Shown here: positions 25,794-34,616 of the stretch, piece by piece
Layout of the letters: every line of letters begins with the position of its first letter
How positions within the stretch are numbered: the first letter of the stretch is position 1
Origin: Sphingopyxis sp. BSN-002
GTDB taxonomy: Bacteria; Pseudomonadota; Alphaproteobacteria; Sphingomonadales; Sphingomonadaceae
Assembly: GCF_022024275.1 (NCBI RefSeq)
Contig: NZ_CP091804.1
Span: 558,001 to 622,000 of the forward strand
Direction of reading: 5' to 3'
Length of the DNA: 64,000 bases
Notes under the pieces: model-generated
The model's input: only the letters and a program-made list of their open reading frames with translations
Told to the model about the DNA's origin: nothing
Database searches by the model: none
Made by a program: the position numbers and the translations under genes

Positions 25794-27067
25794 ACGCTCC
25801 TTTCAAAGCAGCCGGGCTGCGTGACCCCTTCAATGCGTTCGTCTGCGACGACGATACGCTTGAGCTGATCCGTGCGGCGACCGCCGACATGGGCTGGCCG
25901 GTCGAGAAGTGCAACAAGGGCGGCCTGCGCAATGCGGTCCAGTCGCTTTCGGTATCGGCAAGCCCGAACATCCTGTTCGTCGACATGTCGGAATCAGGTG
26001 ACCCGATCAACGACATCAACGCGCTGGCCGAAGTCTGCGAACCCGGGACGGTCGTTATCGCGGCCGGACAGGTCAACGACGTTCGCCTGTATCGCGACCT
26101 GCTTTCGAGCGGGATTCAGGATTATCTCCTGAAACCGCTGTCGCTCGACCAGGTCCGTGAATCGCTCACGATGGCGCAGGCGATGCTGTCGGCGCCCAAG
26201 CATTCCGACATGCACGACGACAAGCCGCACCACATGATGGCGGTCGTGGGCGTACGCGGCGGCGTCGGTGCCTCGATGGTGTCGACCTCGCTTGCCTGGG
26301 CGATCAGCGAACAGGGCGAACGCCAGACCGCGCTGCTCGATCTCGATGTGCATTTCGGCACGGGTGCGCTGACGCTCGACCTCGAGCCCGGCCGCGGCCT
26401 GATCGACGCGATCGACAATCCGAGCCGTATCGACGGCCTGTTCATCGAGCGCGCCATGGTGCGCGCTTCGGACAAGCTCAGCCTGCTGTCGGCCGAGGCG
26501 CCGATCCACCAGCCGGTGATGACCGACGGTTCGGCCTTCTTCCAGCTGGAGGAAGAACTGCGCAACGCGTTCGAGATGACGATCGTCGACATCCCGCGTC
26601 AGGTCCTGATCCCCTTCCCGCACCTCGTGTCGGAAGTCGGGACGATCCTGCTCGTCAGCGACGTGACGCTCGCCTCGGCGCGTGACACGATCCGCCTGCT
26701 GTCCTGGTTCAAACAGAATGTCCCGGGCGCCCGCGTGATTCTCGTCGCCAACAAGTTCCAGACCGCGATCGGCGAACTGTCGCGCAAGGAATTCGAATCG
26801 TCGATCGAACGCCAGATCGATATCACCATTCCCTTTGACCCCAAGCTGATCAGCCAGGCCGCAAAGCTGGGCAAATCCTATGCGGAAATCTGCAAGGGCA
26901 CGAAGGCGGCGGCCGTCTGGACCAGCCTCATGCGGCTGGTGCTCGATGGCGCCGACGAGCGCGCAGAGGAAAGCCACGCGCCGTCGGCGAAGGGCAAATC
27001 GGGCGGCTCGCTGCTCGGCAAGCTCGGCGGCCTCGGCTCGCTGGTGTCCAAAAAGGGCGCGAAATAA
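25790..27067 (+). CDS. cpaE: CpaE pilus localisation ATPase-like protein
   Basis: A 425-residue protein with an N-terminal receiver-like domain (residues 10-130) lacking obvious phosphorylation chemistry, then a ParA/MinD-like domain starting G-V-R-G-G-V-G-A-S-M-V-S. That Walker A has Arg instead of the usual first Lys and no G-K-T, as is common in CpaE, so ATP hydrolysis is uncertain. CpaE places the Tad apparatus at the pole. The start is GTG 25790, overlapping cpaD. A 66-base gap with a hairpin follows, where cpaF would be expected. Confidence 0.9.
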   Translation: MNAPFKAAGLRDPFNAFVCDDDTLELIRAATADMGWPVEKCNKGGLRNAVQSLSVSASPNILFVDMSESGDPINDINALAEVCEPGTVVIAAGQVNDVRLYRDLLSSGIQDYLLKPLSLDQVRESLTMAQAMLSAPKHSDMHDDKPHHMMAVVGVRGGVGASMVSTSLAWAISEQGERQTALLDLDVHFGTGALTLDLEPGRGLIDAIDNPSRIDGLFIERAMVRASDKLSLLSAEAPIHQPVMTDGSAFFQLEEELRNAFEMTIVDIPRQVLIPFPHLVSEVGTILLVSDVTLASARDTIRLLSWFKQNVPGARVILVANKFQTAIGELSRKEFESSIERQIDITIPFDPKLISQAAKLGKSYAEICKGTKAAAVWTSLMRLVLDGADERAEESHAPSAKGKSGGSLLGKLGGLGSLVSKKGAK

Positions 27068-27075
27068 GGCTCGCG

Positions 27076-27096
27076 GCGGCCGGCTCCGCCGGTCGC
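27076..27096 (+). terminator. Hairpin in the cpaE-tadB gap
   Basis: GCGGCCGGC and GCCGGTCGC form a 9-pair stem (one G-U) with a 3-base loop, 9 bases after the cpaE stop. There is no T run; it may attenuate or protect mRNA between cpaE and tadB. Confidence 0.4.
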
Positions 27097-27133
27097 TGTC
27101 GCGCGTGGGAACTGAAGCGGACAAAGGGCGATC

Positions 27134-28099
27134 ATGAACTTGCCATTGATCCTTACCATCACGGCGGTCTTTGTGGCCCTCGGCATGCTCGTGCTCGCCT
27201 TCGCCGGCCCCTCGGTCGGCAAGGCGAAGACCCGGCGACTGGCGACCGTCCGCGATCGCCATGCCAACTCCACCGAAGCCGTGGTCGCAGCGCAGATGCG
27301 CCGCACCATCGCCGCCACGAGCGCGGGAAGCAGCCTTTCGAGTCTCATCCCGCGCCGGGATCTGATGGAAAAGCGCCTGCGCCGGACGGGCAAGAACTGG
27401 AATCTCAGTCAGTACGCCTTTGTGTCGATGGGCCTGTTCGTCGTCGTGACGGGCACGCTGCTTGTCCTGCGCACGCCGTTCCCGCTTGCATTGCTCGTCG
27501 GCCTTCTCGGCGGCATCTGGCTTCCTTTCGCAGTTGTCGGCCGCCTGATCACGCGCCGCGTGAATGCGTTCACGGCACGTTTTCCCGACGCGATCGACCT
27601 GCTCGTTCGCGGCCTGAAATCGGGTCTCCCCGTCACCGAAACCTTTCAGGTCGTCAGCCACGAACTGCCCGGCCCGGTGGGTGAGGAATTCCGTGGCGTC
27701 GTCGAACGCATCCGCATCGGTAATACGATGGAAGCCGCGCTTCAGGAATCGGCCGAAATGCTGGGGACGCCCGAATTCCAGTTCTTCTGCATCACGATCC
27801 AGATTCAGCGCGAAACCGGCGGCAACCTCGCCGAAACGCTGGCCAATCTGTCGGACGTTCTGCGCAAGCGCGCCCAGATGAAGCTCAAGATCAAGGCGAT
27901 GTCGTCGGAAGCCAAGGCGTCGGCCTATATCGTCGGCGCGCTGCCCTTCTTTGTGTTCGGCATCGTCTGGATGATGAATCCGCAGTATCTCGCGGGCTTC
28001 TTTACCGAACAGCGGCTGATCGTCACCGGACTCGGTGGACTCGGCTGGATGAGCATCGGCGTCTTCATCATGAAAAAAATGATCAGCTTCGAGATCTGA
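27134..28099 (+). CDS. tadB: Tad pilus inner-membrane protein TadB
   Basis: A 321-residue protein with an N-terminal membrane helix, a cytoplasmic basic stretch, two helices at about 95-140 and a type II secretion F domain (about 160-290) with F-P-D-A-I-D-L-L-V-R-G-L-K-S-G and G-G-N-L-A-E-T-L. TadB and TadC form the inner-membrane platform that couples the CpaF ATPase to pilus growth. It lies 66 bases after cpaE and 13 before tadC. Confidence 0.9.
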   Translation: MNLPLILTITAVFVALGMLVLAFAGPSVGKAKTRRLATVRDRHANSTEAVVAAQMRRTIAATSAGSSLSSLIPRRDLMEKRLRRTGKNWNLSQYAFVSMGLFVVVTGTLLVLRTPFPLALLVGLLGGIWLPFAVVGRLITRRVNAFTARFPDAIDLLVRGLKSGLPVTETFQVVSHELPGPVGEEFRGVVERIRIGNTMEAALQESAEMLGTPEFQFFCITIQIQRETGGNLAETLANLSDVLRKRAQMKLKIKAMSSEAKASAYIVGALPFFVFGIVWMMNPQYLAGFFTEQRLIVTGLGGLGWMSIGVFIMKKMISFEI

Positions 28100-28112
28100 G
28101 GGGCGCGAGCAG

Positions 28113-29159
28113 ATGAACAGCAATTTCCTCCTCACTGCCGCCTTCTCGGGAGCCCAGAGCGGCCCGACGCTGCTCGGCGTCGATGTCGTGTGGGCCGCGA
28201 CGATGATGGCCGCGGTCGGGGTTGGTGCGGTCCTTTTCGCCATCTATGGCGCGCTCACTGTCCGCAATCCGATGACAAAGCGCGTCAAGGCGCTCAACGA
28301 CCGCCGCGAACAGCTCAAGGCGGGCATTACCGCATCGACCACGAAGCGCCGCGCCAAGCTGGTCCGCAAGAATCAGCATGCCGACAAGATGCGCACATTC
28401 CTCGGCAAGCTGCAGGTTCTGCAGGAAAGCCAGATCAAGGATGTGCAGCAGAAGCTGGCGCAGGCGGGCATCCGCTCGAAGGATCTGGCCGTCGCGGTCA
28501 TTTTCGGGCGCCTCGTCCTGCCGATCGTGTTCGGCGGCGTCGCGGCATTCCTGATCTATTGGGTCGATATGTGGCCCGACATGACGACCACGAAGCGCTC
28601 GCTTGCGACGATGGCCGCGCTGATCCTCGGCTACAAGGCGCCCGACCTGTTCGTCGACAACAAGCGGCAAAAGCGCACCGACAAGATTCGCAAGGGTCTT
28701 CCCGACGCGCTCGACCTGCTCGTGATCTGCGCCGAGGCCGGCCTGACCGTGGACACCGCCTTTTCGCGCGTGTCGAAGGAACTGGGCCGCGCCTATCCCG
28801 AACTGGGTGAGGAATTCGCGCTGACGTCGATCGAACTCGGCTTCCTGACCGAACGCCGCCAAGCGTTCGAGAATCTGGCCTATCGCGTCAATCTGGAATC
28901 GGTGAAGGGCGTGGTCACGACCATGATCCAGACCGAAAAATACGGTACGCCGCTTGCCAGCGCGCTACGCGTCCTTTCGGCCGAATTCCGCAACGAGCGC
29001 ATGATGCGCGCCGAAGAAAAGGCTGCACGCCTGCCCGCCATCATGACGGTGCCGCTGATCCTTTTCATTCTGCCGTGCCTGTTCATCGTCATTCTCGGCC
29101 CGGCGGCCTGTTCGCTCAGCGACGCGATGTCGGGGGGCAGCTTCGGCGGCAAGGGCTGA
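28113..29159 (+). CDS. tadC: Tad pilus inner-membrane protein TadC
   Basis: A 348-residue paralogue of TadB with F domain motif L-P-D-A-L-D-L-L-V-I-C-A-E-A-G-L-T-V and T-P-L-A-S-A-L-R-V-L, and C-terminal membrane helices (M-T-V-P-L-I-L-F-I-L-P-C-L-F-I-V-I). It ends the pilus operon; a strong hairpin terminator follows 26 bases later. tadD, cpaF and a pilin gene are not seen. Confidence 0.9.
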   Translation: MNSNFLLTAAFSGAQSGPTLLGVDVVWAATMMAAVGVGAVLFAIYGALTVRNPMTKRVKALNDRREQLKAGITASTTKRRAKLVRKNQHADKMRTFLGKLQVLQESQIKDVQQKLAQAGIRSKDLAVAVIFGRLVLPIVFGGVAAFLIYWVDMWPDMTTTKRSLATMAALILGYKAPDLFVDNKRQKRTDKIRKGLPDALDLLVICAEAGLTVDTAFSRVSKELGRAYPELGEEFALTSIELGFLTERRQAFENLAYRVNLESVKGVVTTMIQTEKYGTPLASALRVLSAEFRNERMMRAEEKAARLPAIMTVPLILFILPCLFIVILGPAACSLSDAMSGGSFGGKG

Positions 29160-29185
29160 CGCCGCAACCACAGCAATACAACCGG

Positions 29186-29213
29186 AAGAGGGCGGAAGCG
29201 ATTCCGCCCTCTT
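29186..29213. terminator. Bidirectional terminator between tadC and FAH-family gene
   Basis: AAGAGGGCGGAA (29186-29197), loop GCGA, TTCCGCCCTCTT (29202-29213): a perfect 12-base stem with short A/T ends on both sides. It ends the pilus operon and, on the other strand, the gene stopping at 29220. Confidence 0.85.
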
Positions 29214-29219
29214 TCGCTA

Positions 29220-30221
29220 TCATCCGACCGTCTGTTCGATCGCGCCGAAAATGCTGTGGTGCCGTTCGTCATCCATCCAGATGCGAACCGTATCGCCCTT
29301 CTGCATGAAGGGCGTTTTCGGTTCGCCCTGCCGGATCGTCTCGATCGTGCGCACCTCGGCAAGGCAGCTATAGCCCAGGCCGCCATCGGCGACCGGTTTG
29401 CCGGGACCACCGTCGGCGTCGCGATTCGAAACGGTGCCCGACCCGATGATCGTCCCTGCCGCCAGATTGCGGGTTTTCGCGGCGTGCGCCACCAGCTGAC
29501 CGAAATCGAACGTCATATCGACACCCGCGTCGGCGCGCCCCAAGGCTTGCCCGTTGAGATCGACACAGAGCGTGCCGTGCAACTTGCCGTCCTTCCACCG
29601 TTCGCCAAGCGATTCGGGGGTCACGAACACCGGCGACATCGCGCTCGACGGCTTGGACTGAAAGAATCCGAAGCCCTTGGCCAGCTCGGCCGGGATCAGG
29701 CCCCGCAGCGACACGTCGTTGGTCAGGCCGACGAGCAGGATATGATCGCGCGCCGCAACCGGGTCGATACCCGCAGGCACATCGCCGGTCACCACTACGA
29801 CCTCGGCCTCCATGTCGCAGCCCCAGGCCGGATCGCCGAGCGGGATCGGGTCGCGCGGTGCAAGAAAGGCATCGCTGCCGCCCTGGTATATCAACGGATC
29901 GTGCCAGAAGCTTTCGGGCATTTCGGCCCCGCGCGCCTGACGGACCAGCGCGACGTGATTCACATAGGCGCTGCCGTCGGCCCACTGATAGGCCCGCGGC
30001 AGCGGCGATGCCGCGTCGCGCTCGTGAAACCGCTCCTTCGGAATCGCGTCATGATTGAGGTCTTCCGCCAGCGCGGCGAGGCGCGGCGCGGCATAGGCCC
30101 AGTTGTCGAGCGCAGCCTGAAGCGTCGGGACGATCTGGCTGGCGTCGGCGTACCAGGCAAGGTCGTCCGACACGACAACCAGCCGCCCGTCACGGCCGGC
30201 TTTGAGCGAGGCTAGTTTCAC
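29220..30221 (-). CDS. Fumarylacetoacetate hydrolase family enzyme
   Basis: A 333-residue protein of the FAH superfamily: metal-binding D-M-E-A-E-V-V-V-V, the K-G-F-G-F-F-Q-S-K-P segment and G-T-I-I-G-S-G-T-V-S-N-R-D near the C-terminus. The family cleaves C-C bonds of acylpyruvates (e.g. fumarylacetoacetate in Phe/Tyr degradation). The long N-terminal domain resembles FahA-type proteins rather than short MhpD-like ones. The start is GTG 30221 with AAGGA seven bases upstream. No homogentisate dioxygenase is adjacent, so the substrate is not certain. Confidence 0.82.
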   Translation of the reverse strand: MKLASLKAGRDGRLVVVSDDLAWYADASQIVPTLQAALDNWAYAAPRLAALAEDLNHDAIPKERFHERDAASPLPRAYQWADGSAYVNHVALVRQARGAEMPESFWHDPLIYQGGSDAFLAPRDPIPLGDPAWGCDMEAEVVVVTGDVPAGIDPVAARDHILLVGLTNDVSLRGLIPAELAKGFGFFQSKPSSAMSPVFVTPESLGERWKDGKLHGTLCVDLNGQALGRADAGVDMTFDFGQLVAHAAKTRNLAAGTIIGSGTVSNRDADGGPGKPVADGGLGYSCLAEVRTIETIRQGEPKTPFMQKGDTVRIWMDDERHHSIFGAIEQTVG

Positions 30222-30277
30222 ATGCGATCCTTTGTCTGCGATGGCCCCTGTGGGTCATCGGCAAAGGCAAGCGATGA

Positions 30278-30703
30278 TCAGCGGGGCATCTGGATGGATG
30301 CGAAACAGGTAAAGCCGCTCTGCCCGGCCTGCAAGCGCCGGATATACTGGAGATAGGCCTGCGACTGGTTGTAGGTCGTTCCGGGGAGCGTCTGGCCGCG
30401 AAAGGCGCGCTTCACTTCCTCGCCGGTGAACGGCCGCGCCGAGCCCGGAAACGCTCCCTTCGTGCCCGGTGCGACAAGCTTGCCATTCGCGTCGATATAT
30501 TTGCCCATATCGGTCGGACCCGGAACGGGAATCTGGCAGTTCATTAACGACACGGCAGTCTGGGCAAAGGCCGGGCGGATCGTCAGGGCTGCCGAAACGC
30601 CGACCGCGCCGAGCGCCAGCATCTTGCGGCGCGAAGGAACGGCTTCGCCAGCTTCGGACATGTTTTCGGTCGGGATATCGCGATCTTCCATCGCGAAGCG
30701 CAT
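30278..30703 (-). CDS. Tat-exported small protein of unknown function
   Basis: A 141-residue protein whose N-terminus carries a twin-arginine signal: S-R-R-K-M-L-A-L-G (Arg25-Arg26), a hydrophobic stretch and a cleavage site P-A-F-A after residue 47. The mature part of about 94 residues has Cys56 and Cys133, possibly a disulfide, and ends Q-M-P-R. I recognise no family. ATG 30703 or 30691 could start translation. It is a natural client for the TatABC system in this window. Confidence 0.65.
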   Translation of the reverse strand: MRFAMEDRDIPTENMSEAGEAVPSRRKMLALGAVGVSAALTIRPAFAQTAVSLMNCQIPVPGPTDMGKYIDANGKLVAPGTKGAFPGSARPFTGEEVKRAFRGQTLPGTTYNQSQAYLQYIRRLQAGQSGFTCFASIQMPR

Positions 30704-30840
30704 AACCCAATGAAGAGCGGAGGAAAAGCAAAAGACCGCTCCTCGCGCCCCGCTTCCCGCTTTGGCACATTCATCCGAAGGGAGTTAATTACCGTGAACA
30801 TCCTTGCGCCGGACCGGGCTTCATGCGAGGCGCGCATTCG

Positions 30841-32067
30841 ATGTTCGACCGTCTCTCGAGCCTTGTCGCGGCCCTGACATTGGTCGCCATCGCGGCGATC
30901 TTCGCTGCGCTGGCCGGCGGCGATGCCCTGACCATCGCGATACTGGCCATTGCAGGCTGCGCGGGAGCGGCGATCGTCTATGGCGCGCTGCCGTCTCCGC
31001 CACCCGAACCGAGAGACGAGCCTGCGGTCGAGGCGCCGCCCGTTTCGCTTCTTCGCCACCCCGACTTCGCGCTGTGGGTCGATCAGGAAGAAGAGCCGCT
31101 GATCGGCATCTCGGGCAATGTCGTGACCATCGTCAACGACGCCGCCGTCCGCCTCCTCGGCCGGCACATCGTCGGCGCCGACATCCGCACGGCGATCCGG
31201 CACCCCGCGGCGACCGAATGGCTGGCGCGGATCGGCGGGGACGGCCCACTCGAAACGCTCAATCTCGTCGATTTTCCGCGCCCCGGACAGCGATGGACGA
31301 TGCGCATAGCGACATTGTCGGGCAGCGACCGCATCATCTTTCTCTCCGACCGCTCCGCGATCGACGCTGCCGACCGGATGCGGTCCGACTTCGTGGCCAA
31401 CGCCAGCCATGAACTGCGCACGCCTCTCGCCGCTATTCTCGGTTACGTCGAGACGCTGCAGGATATGAACGGCGAGGCAGACGCCCCCATGCGGCATCGC
31501 TTTCTGTCGATCATCGAACGTGAGGCGGGACGGATGCAACAGCTCGTCATCGACCTTCTCTCGATATCGCGCGTCGAAGCCGATCGCTTCCGGCGCCCGA
31601 CGGCGTCCGTCGATCTGGCAGCCATTGTGCGTACGACGATCGCCCAGCTTCAGGATAGCGAAAAGGCGCGGCCAAAGGATATCGTCGCGATACCGGGAGA
31701 CGGCAGCCAACCGGTTCTCGGCGACGCCGCCCAGCTAGGCCAGCTTGCGCACAATATCATATCCAACGCGATGAAATACGGCCGCGACGGTACGCCCGTC
31801 ACGGTCGAACTGCTGCGCGAGGGGCAGCGCGTCCGGCTGTCCGTCCGCGACGAAGGCGAAGGCATCGCGCCCGACCACATCCCCCGCCTGACCGAACGCT
31901 TCTATCGCGTCGACGAGGCGCGCAGCCGCTCGGTCGGGGGCACCGGCCTCGGCCTCGCGATCGTCAAGCATATCAGCGAGCGTCATCAGGGCCAGCTCGA
32001 TATCGAAAGCGAGCTCGGCAAAGGCACCAAGGTCTCGGTGACCTTCCCGCTGGCGGGCGAAGCCTAG
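30841..32067 (+). CDS. PhoR-like sensor histidine kinase (orphan)
   Basis: A 408-residue kinase: two N-terminal membrane helices (about 5-26 and 29-50), a PAS-like region (70-170), H-box S-H-E-L-R-T-P-L with His190, N-box H-N-I-I-S-N-A, and ATP-lid D-E-G-E-G-I-A and G-G-T-G-L-G-L-A-I-V. The order and the short periplasmic loop match PhoR, which senses phosphate status via the Pst transporter. There is no phoB, pst or phoU gene in the window. The start at 30841 has GAGG ten bases upstream; ATG 30823 is an alternative. The stop overlaps the convergent PEP-CTERM gene. Confidence 0.8.
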   Translation: MFDRLSSLVAALTLVAIAAIFAALAGGDALTIAILAIAGCAGAAIVYGALPSPPPEPRDEPAVEAPPVSLLRHPDFALWVDQEEEPLIGISGNVVTIVNDAAVRLLGRHIVGADIRTAIRHPAATEWLARIGGDGPLETLNLVDFPRPGQRWTMRIATLSGSDRIIFLSDRSAIDAADRMRSDFVANASHELRTPLAAILGYVETLQDMNGEADAPMRHRFLSIIEREAGRMQQLVIDLLSISRVEADRFRRPTASVDLAAIVRTTIAQLQDSEKARPKDIVAIPGDGSQPVLGDAAQLGQLAHNIISNAMKYGRDGTPVTVELLREGQRVRLSVRDEGEGIAPDHIPRLTERFYRVDEARSRSVGGTGLGLAIVKHISERHQGQLDIESELGKGTKVSVTFPLAGEA

Positions 32068-33152
32068 TCTCCGCGCTTCGCGCGGCGCCGCCGGAAATAG
32101 AGCAGCGCCGCGACGCTCACCCCGAACAGGCCAAGCATCTCGGGCTCGGGCACCGCGACGGGGTCTCCGCTCGATCCGCCACCCGAAGACCCGCCCCCCG
32201 ACGACGACCCGCCGGACGGAGGGGTATAGGTACCCGCGTAAGTGCCGACGTGCATCTCGCCATTCTGCTTCAGATTGCCGAAGACGGCCGACCCCTGGAT
32301 ATAGTTGCGCGTCTCGGCATCGGCGAGCGGCGCGAGAGCCGAACCGCCCCACGCGGTCGTCACATTGAGTTGCTCGGCATCCGGAAAATTCCAGATCACA
32401 TGCTCGCCAAGGTTGTTCGTGCCGCCGAGGAAATTGTCGTTCAGATTGACGACACGGCCGCTGACATTGACGATCGCGGTGTCGGCGCCGTTCAGGTTGA
32501 ACTGGATTTCGCCGATCTTGTCGAGATCGGCCGCGGTGATGTTGAAAACCGCCATGCCCTGTGCGTTCGGCTGGGCATTGAAGGTACCGCGATTGCCCTG
32601 GATCGTCAGCTGGCTGTTCGAGGTCAGCGTTCCCATGCTGAACGACAGGCTGCCCATGCTGTCCTTGAGATCGCTCTTCTGCTGCTGAAGCCGGACCGTG
32701 AAAGCCGGGTCGCTCGTGCCGAGGTTCGACACGACGGTATTCTGATTGACGTTCGTATTGCTGATCGTGCCGCCGACCTTCACCGTCTGCGGGGAACCGT
32801 TGAGGTTGAACCCGCTGTTGACGTTGCCACCGACGACGGCGCCCGATCCGTTGTTCAAATTCTTGTGTCCGCCGTTCACGTCGCCGACGACCGTCAGACC
32901 CGGCTGGCCGTTCGGCGAAGGCGAACCGCCGCGGATATTATAGTTGGACGAATTGCCGGTCAGGTTTCCGCCGACGAACGTCCGTCCCTCGACCTCCGAC
33001 GACGATTCGAGATTGCCGAGAACGACGAGATTCCATTCCTTGAGCGCGTCGATCCCCGTGATCGTCGAAGCGGACTGGGCAAGCACGGGCGAAACCGCGA
33101 GCGTCGCCGCGACAAAGGCCGCCGGGGCGAAGGAACGAAGGGCAAGGGACAC
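32064..33152 (-). CDS. Choice-of-anchor A family PEP-CTERM protein
   Basis: A 362-residue secreted protein: signal peptide to about residue 25 (V-S-P-V-L-A-Q-S-A), an extended N/G/S-rich beta domain of the choice-of-anchor A type (W-N-L-V-V-L-G-N-L, E-G-R-T-F-V-G-G-N-L), a Ser/Gly linker (about 315-330), and a C-terminal sorting tail V-P-E-P, hydrophobic helix, R-R-R-R. PEP-CTERM tails are cut by an exosortase, often tied to exopolysaccharide export. No exosortase is in the window. The start is GTG 33152; the stop overlaps the kinase gene by four bases. Confidence 0.85.
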   Translation of the reverse strand: MSLALRSFAPAAFVAATLAVSPVLAQSASTITGIDALKEWNLVVLGNLESSSEVEGRTFVGGNLTGNSSNYNIRGGSPSPNGQPGLTVVGDVNGGHKNLNNGSGAVVGGNVNSGFNLNGSPQTVKVGGTISNTNVNQNTVVSNLGTSDPAFTVRLQQQKSDLKDSMGSLSFSMGTLTSNSQLTIQGNRGTFNAQPNAQGMAVFNITAADLDKIGEIQFNLNGADTAIVNVSGRVVNLNDNFLGGTNNLGEHVIWNFPDAEQLNVTTAWGGSALAPLADAETRNYIQGSAVFGNLKQNGEMHVGTYAGTYTPPSGGSSSGGGSSGGGSSGDPVAVPEPEMLGLFGVSVAALLYFRRRRAKRGD

Positions 33153-33299
33153 TGTAATAACCTGTTTTAAAGGGAGATTCGCCGAACCCGGCGCAGCCGC
33201 CCCTTAACCCATCGCGCGCGGATTGACCATATCGTGCTTGTCCCGTTACGGAACAGCGGCGCCGATCCGTCCACAGGCCGTGGCAAATCTGCGGCGATG

Positions 33300-34616
33300 T
33301 CAGCCGATCGTGTCCAGCAGGTCAGCGATCTTGCCGAACATCTCGTCGATCTGTTCCTTCGCGACGATCAGCGGCGGCGAAAGCGCGATGATATCGCCCG
33401 TCGCGCGCACCAGCAGCCCGTTGTCGAAACAGGCATGGAACAGCTCCATCGCGCGCGCGGTCGGCGCTCCGGGCCGTGGTTCGAGTTCGATACCGGCGAC
33501 AAGGCCGATGGTCCGGATGTCGATGACATGGGGGCGGCCTTTCAGGCTGTGCGCGGCATCTTCCCAATAGGCGGCGAGTTCGGTCGCGCGGTCGAGCAGT
33601 CCGTCGCGCGCATAGAGATCGAGCGTCGCGAGACCCGCCGCACTCGCCAGCGGATGGCCCGAATAGGTATAGCCATGGAACAGCTCGATCCCGCCGGGCA
33701 CGCTGTCGATCACCGCGTCGTGCAACTCGCGCCTCACCGCGACCGCCCCCATCGGCACCGCGGCGTTGGTCAGGCCCTTGGCCATCGTGATGATGTCGGG
33801 CGTGACGCCCCAGGTTTCCGATGCGGTCGCGCCGCCGACGCGGCCGAAAGCGGTGATCACCTCGTCGAAAATCAGGATGATGCCGTGCCGGTCGCAAATT
33901 TCACGCAGCCGCTGGAGGTAGCCGACGGGCGGAATCAGGACGCCCGTCGAGCCCGCCATTGGCTCCACGATCACAGCCGCGATCGTGTCGGCGCCGTGCA
34001 GGTCGACGAGCCGCTGAAGGTCGTCGGCCAGTTCGGCACCATGCTGCGGAAAACCCCTCGTGAAGGCGTTGCGTTCGATGTCGTGGGTGTGGCGGATGTG
34101 ATCGACCCCCGGCAGCCCGCCGCCGAACGCGCGGCGATTGTTGACGAGCCCGCCGATGCTGATCCCGCCGAATCCTGTCCCATGATAACCGCGCTCGCGC
34201 CCGATCAGCCGGGTCCGCGTCCCCTGCCCCTTTGCCCGCTGGATGTTGAGCGCGATCTTCAGCGCGGTGTCGACCGACTCCGATCCGCTGTTGGCGAAGA
34301 AGATGCGATCAAGCCCTTCGGGCATCAGTTCGGCAAGGCGCTGCGCCAGCTCGAAGGGCAATGGATGCCCGAGCTGAAAGGTCGGCGCAAAGTCGAGCGT
34401 AGCAGCGGCTTTCGCAATCGCTTCGGTAATCTCGGGCCGACAGTGACCGGCATTGCTGCACCACAGGCCCGCGGTGCCATCGAGGATTTCGCGCCCGTCG
34501 CTCGACCGGTAATACATACCGCTCGCCGAGACGAGCTGGCGCGGGTTCGCCTTGTACGCGCGGTTCGCGGTGAACGGCATCCAGAATGCCGCCAGCTGGT
34601 CGTTGTCACCCCTCAT
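33300..34616 (-). CDS. Class III omega-aminotransferase (beta-alanine:pyruvate type)
   Basis: A 438-residue PLP enzyme starting with F-W-M-P-F-T-A-N-R-A-Y-K, a signature of beta-alanine:pyruvate transaminases. Visible are L-D-G-T-A-G-L-W-C, N-S-G-S-E-S-V-D-T-A, D251 in F-D-E-V-I-T-A-F-G-R and Lys280 (M-A-K-G-L-T), the PLP lysine. It likely moves the amino group of an omega-amine or beta-alanine to pyruvate. The start ATG 34616 has GGGAGA upstream; an open frame extends further but overlaps the divergent puuA promoter. Placement beside polyamine genes suggests amine degradation. Confidence 0.85.
   Translation of the reverse strand: MRGDNDQLAAFWMPFTANRAYKANPRQLVSASGMYYRSSDGREILDGTAGLWCSNAGHCRPEITEAIAKAAATLDFAPTFQLGHPLPFELAQRLAELMPEGLDRIFFANSGSESVDTALKIALNIQRAKGQGTRTRLIGRERGYHGTGFGGISIGGLVNNRRAFGGGLPGVDHIRHTHDIERNAFTRGFPQHGAELADDLQRLVDLHGADTIAAVIVEPMAGSTGVLIPPVGYLQRLREICDRHGIILIFDEVITAFGRVGGATASETWGVTPDIITMAKGLTNAAVPMGAVAVRRELHDAVIDSVPGGIELFHGYTYSGHPLASAAGLATLDLYARDGLLDRATELAAYWEDAAHSLKGRPHVIDIRTIGLVAGIELEPRPGAPTARAMELFHACFDNGLLVRATGDIIALSPPLIVAKEQIDEMFGKIADLLDTIG

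Noticed and set aside
27068-27133. Residual cpaF fragment between cpaE and tadB
   Set aside because: Only 66 bases, with no frame resembling CpaF Walker motifs.
25994-28243. Long open frame (749 codons) antisense to cpaE, tadB and tadC
   Set aside because: It mirrors GC-rich codon structure of three well-supported genes, has Arg/Asp/His-rich composition and no domain or ribosome binding site.
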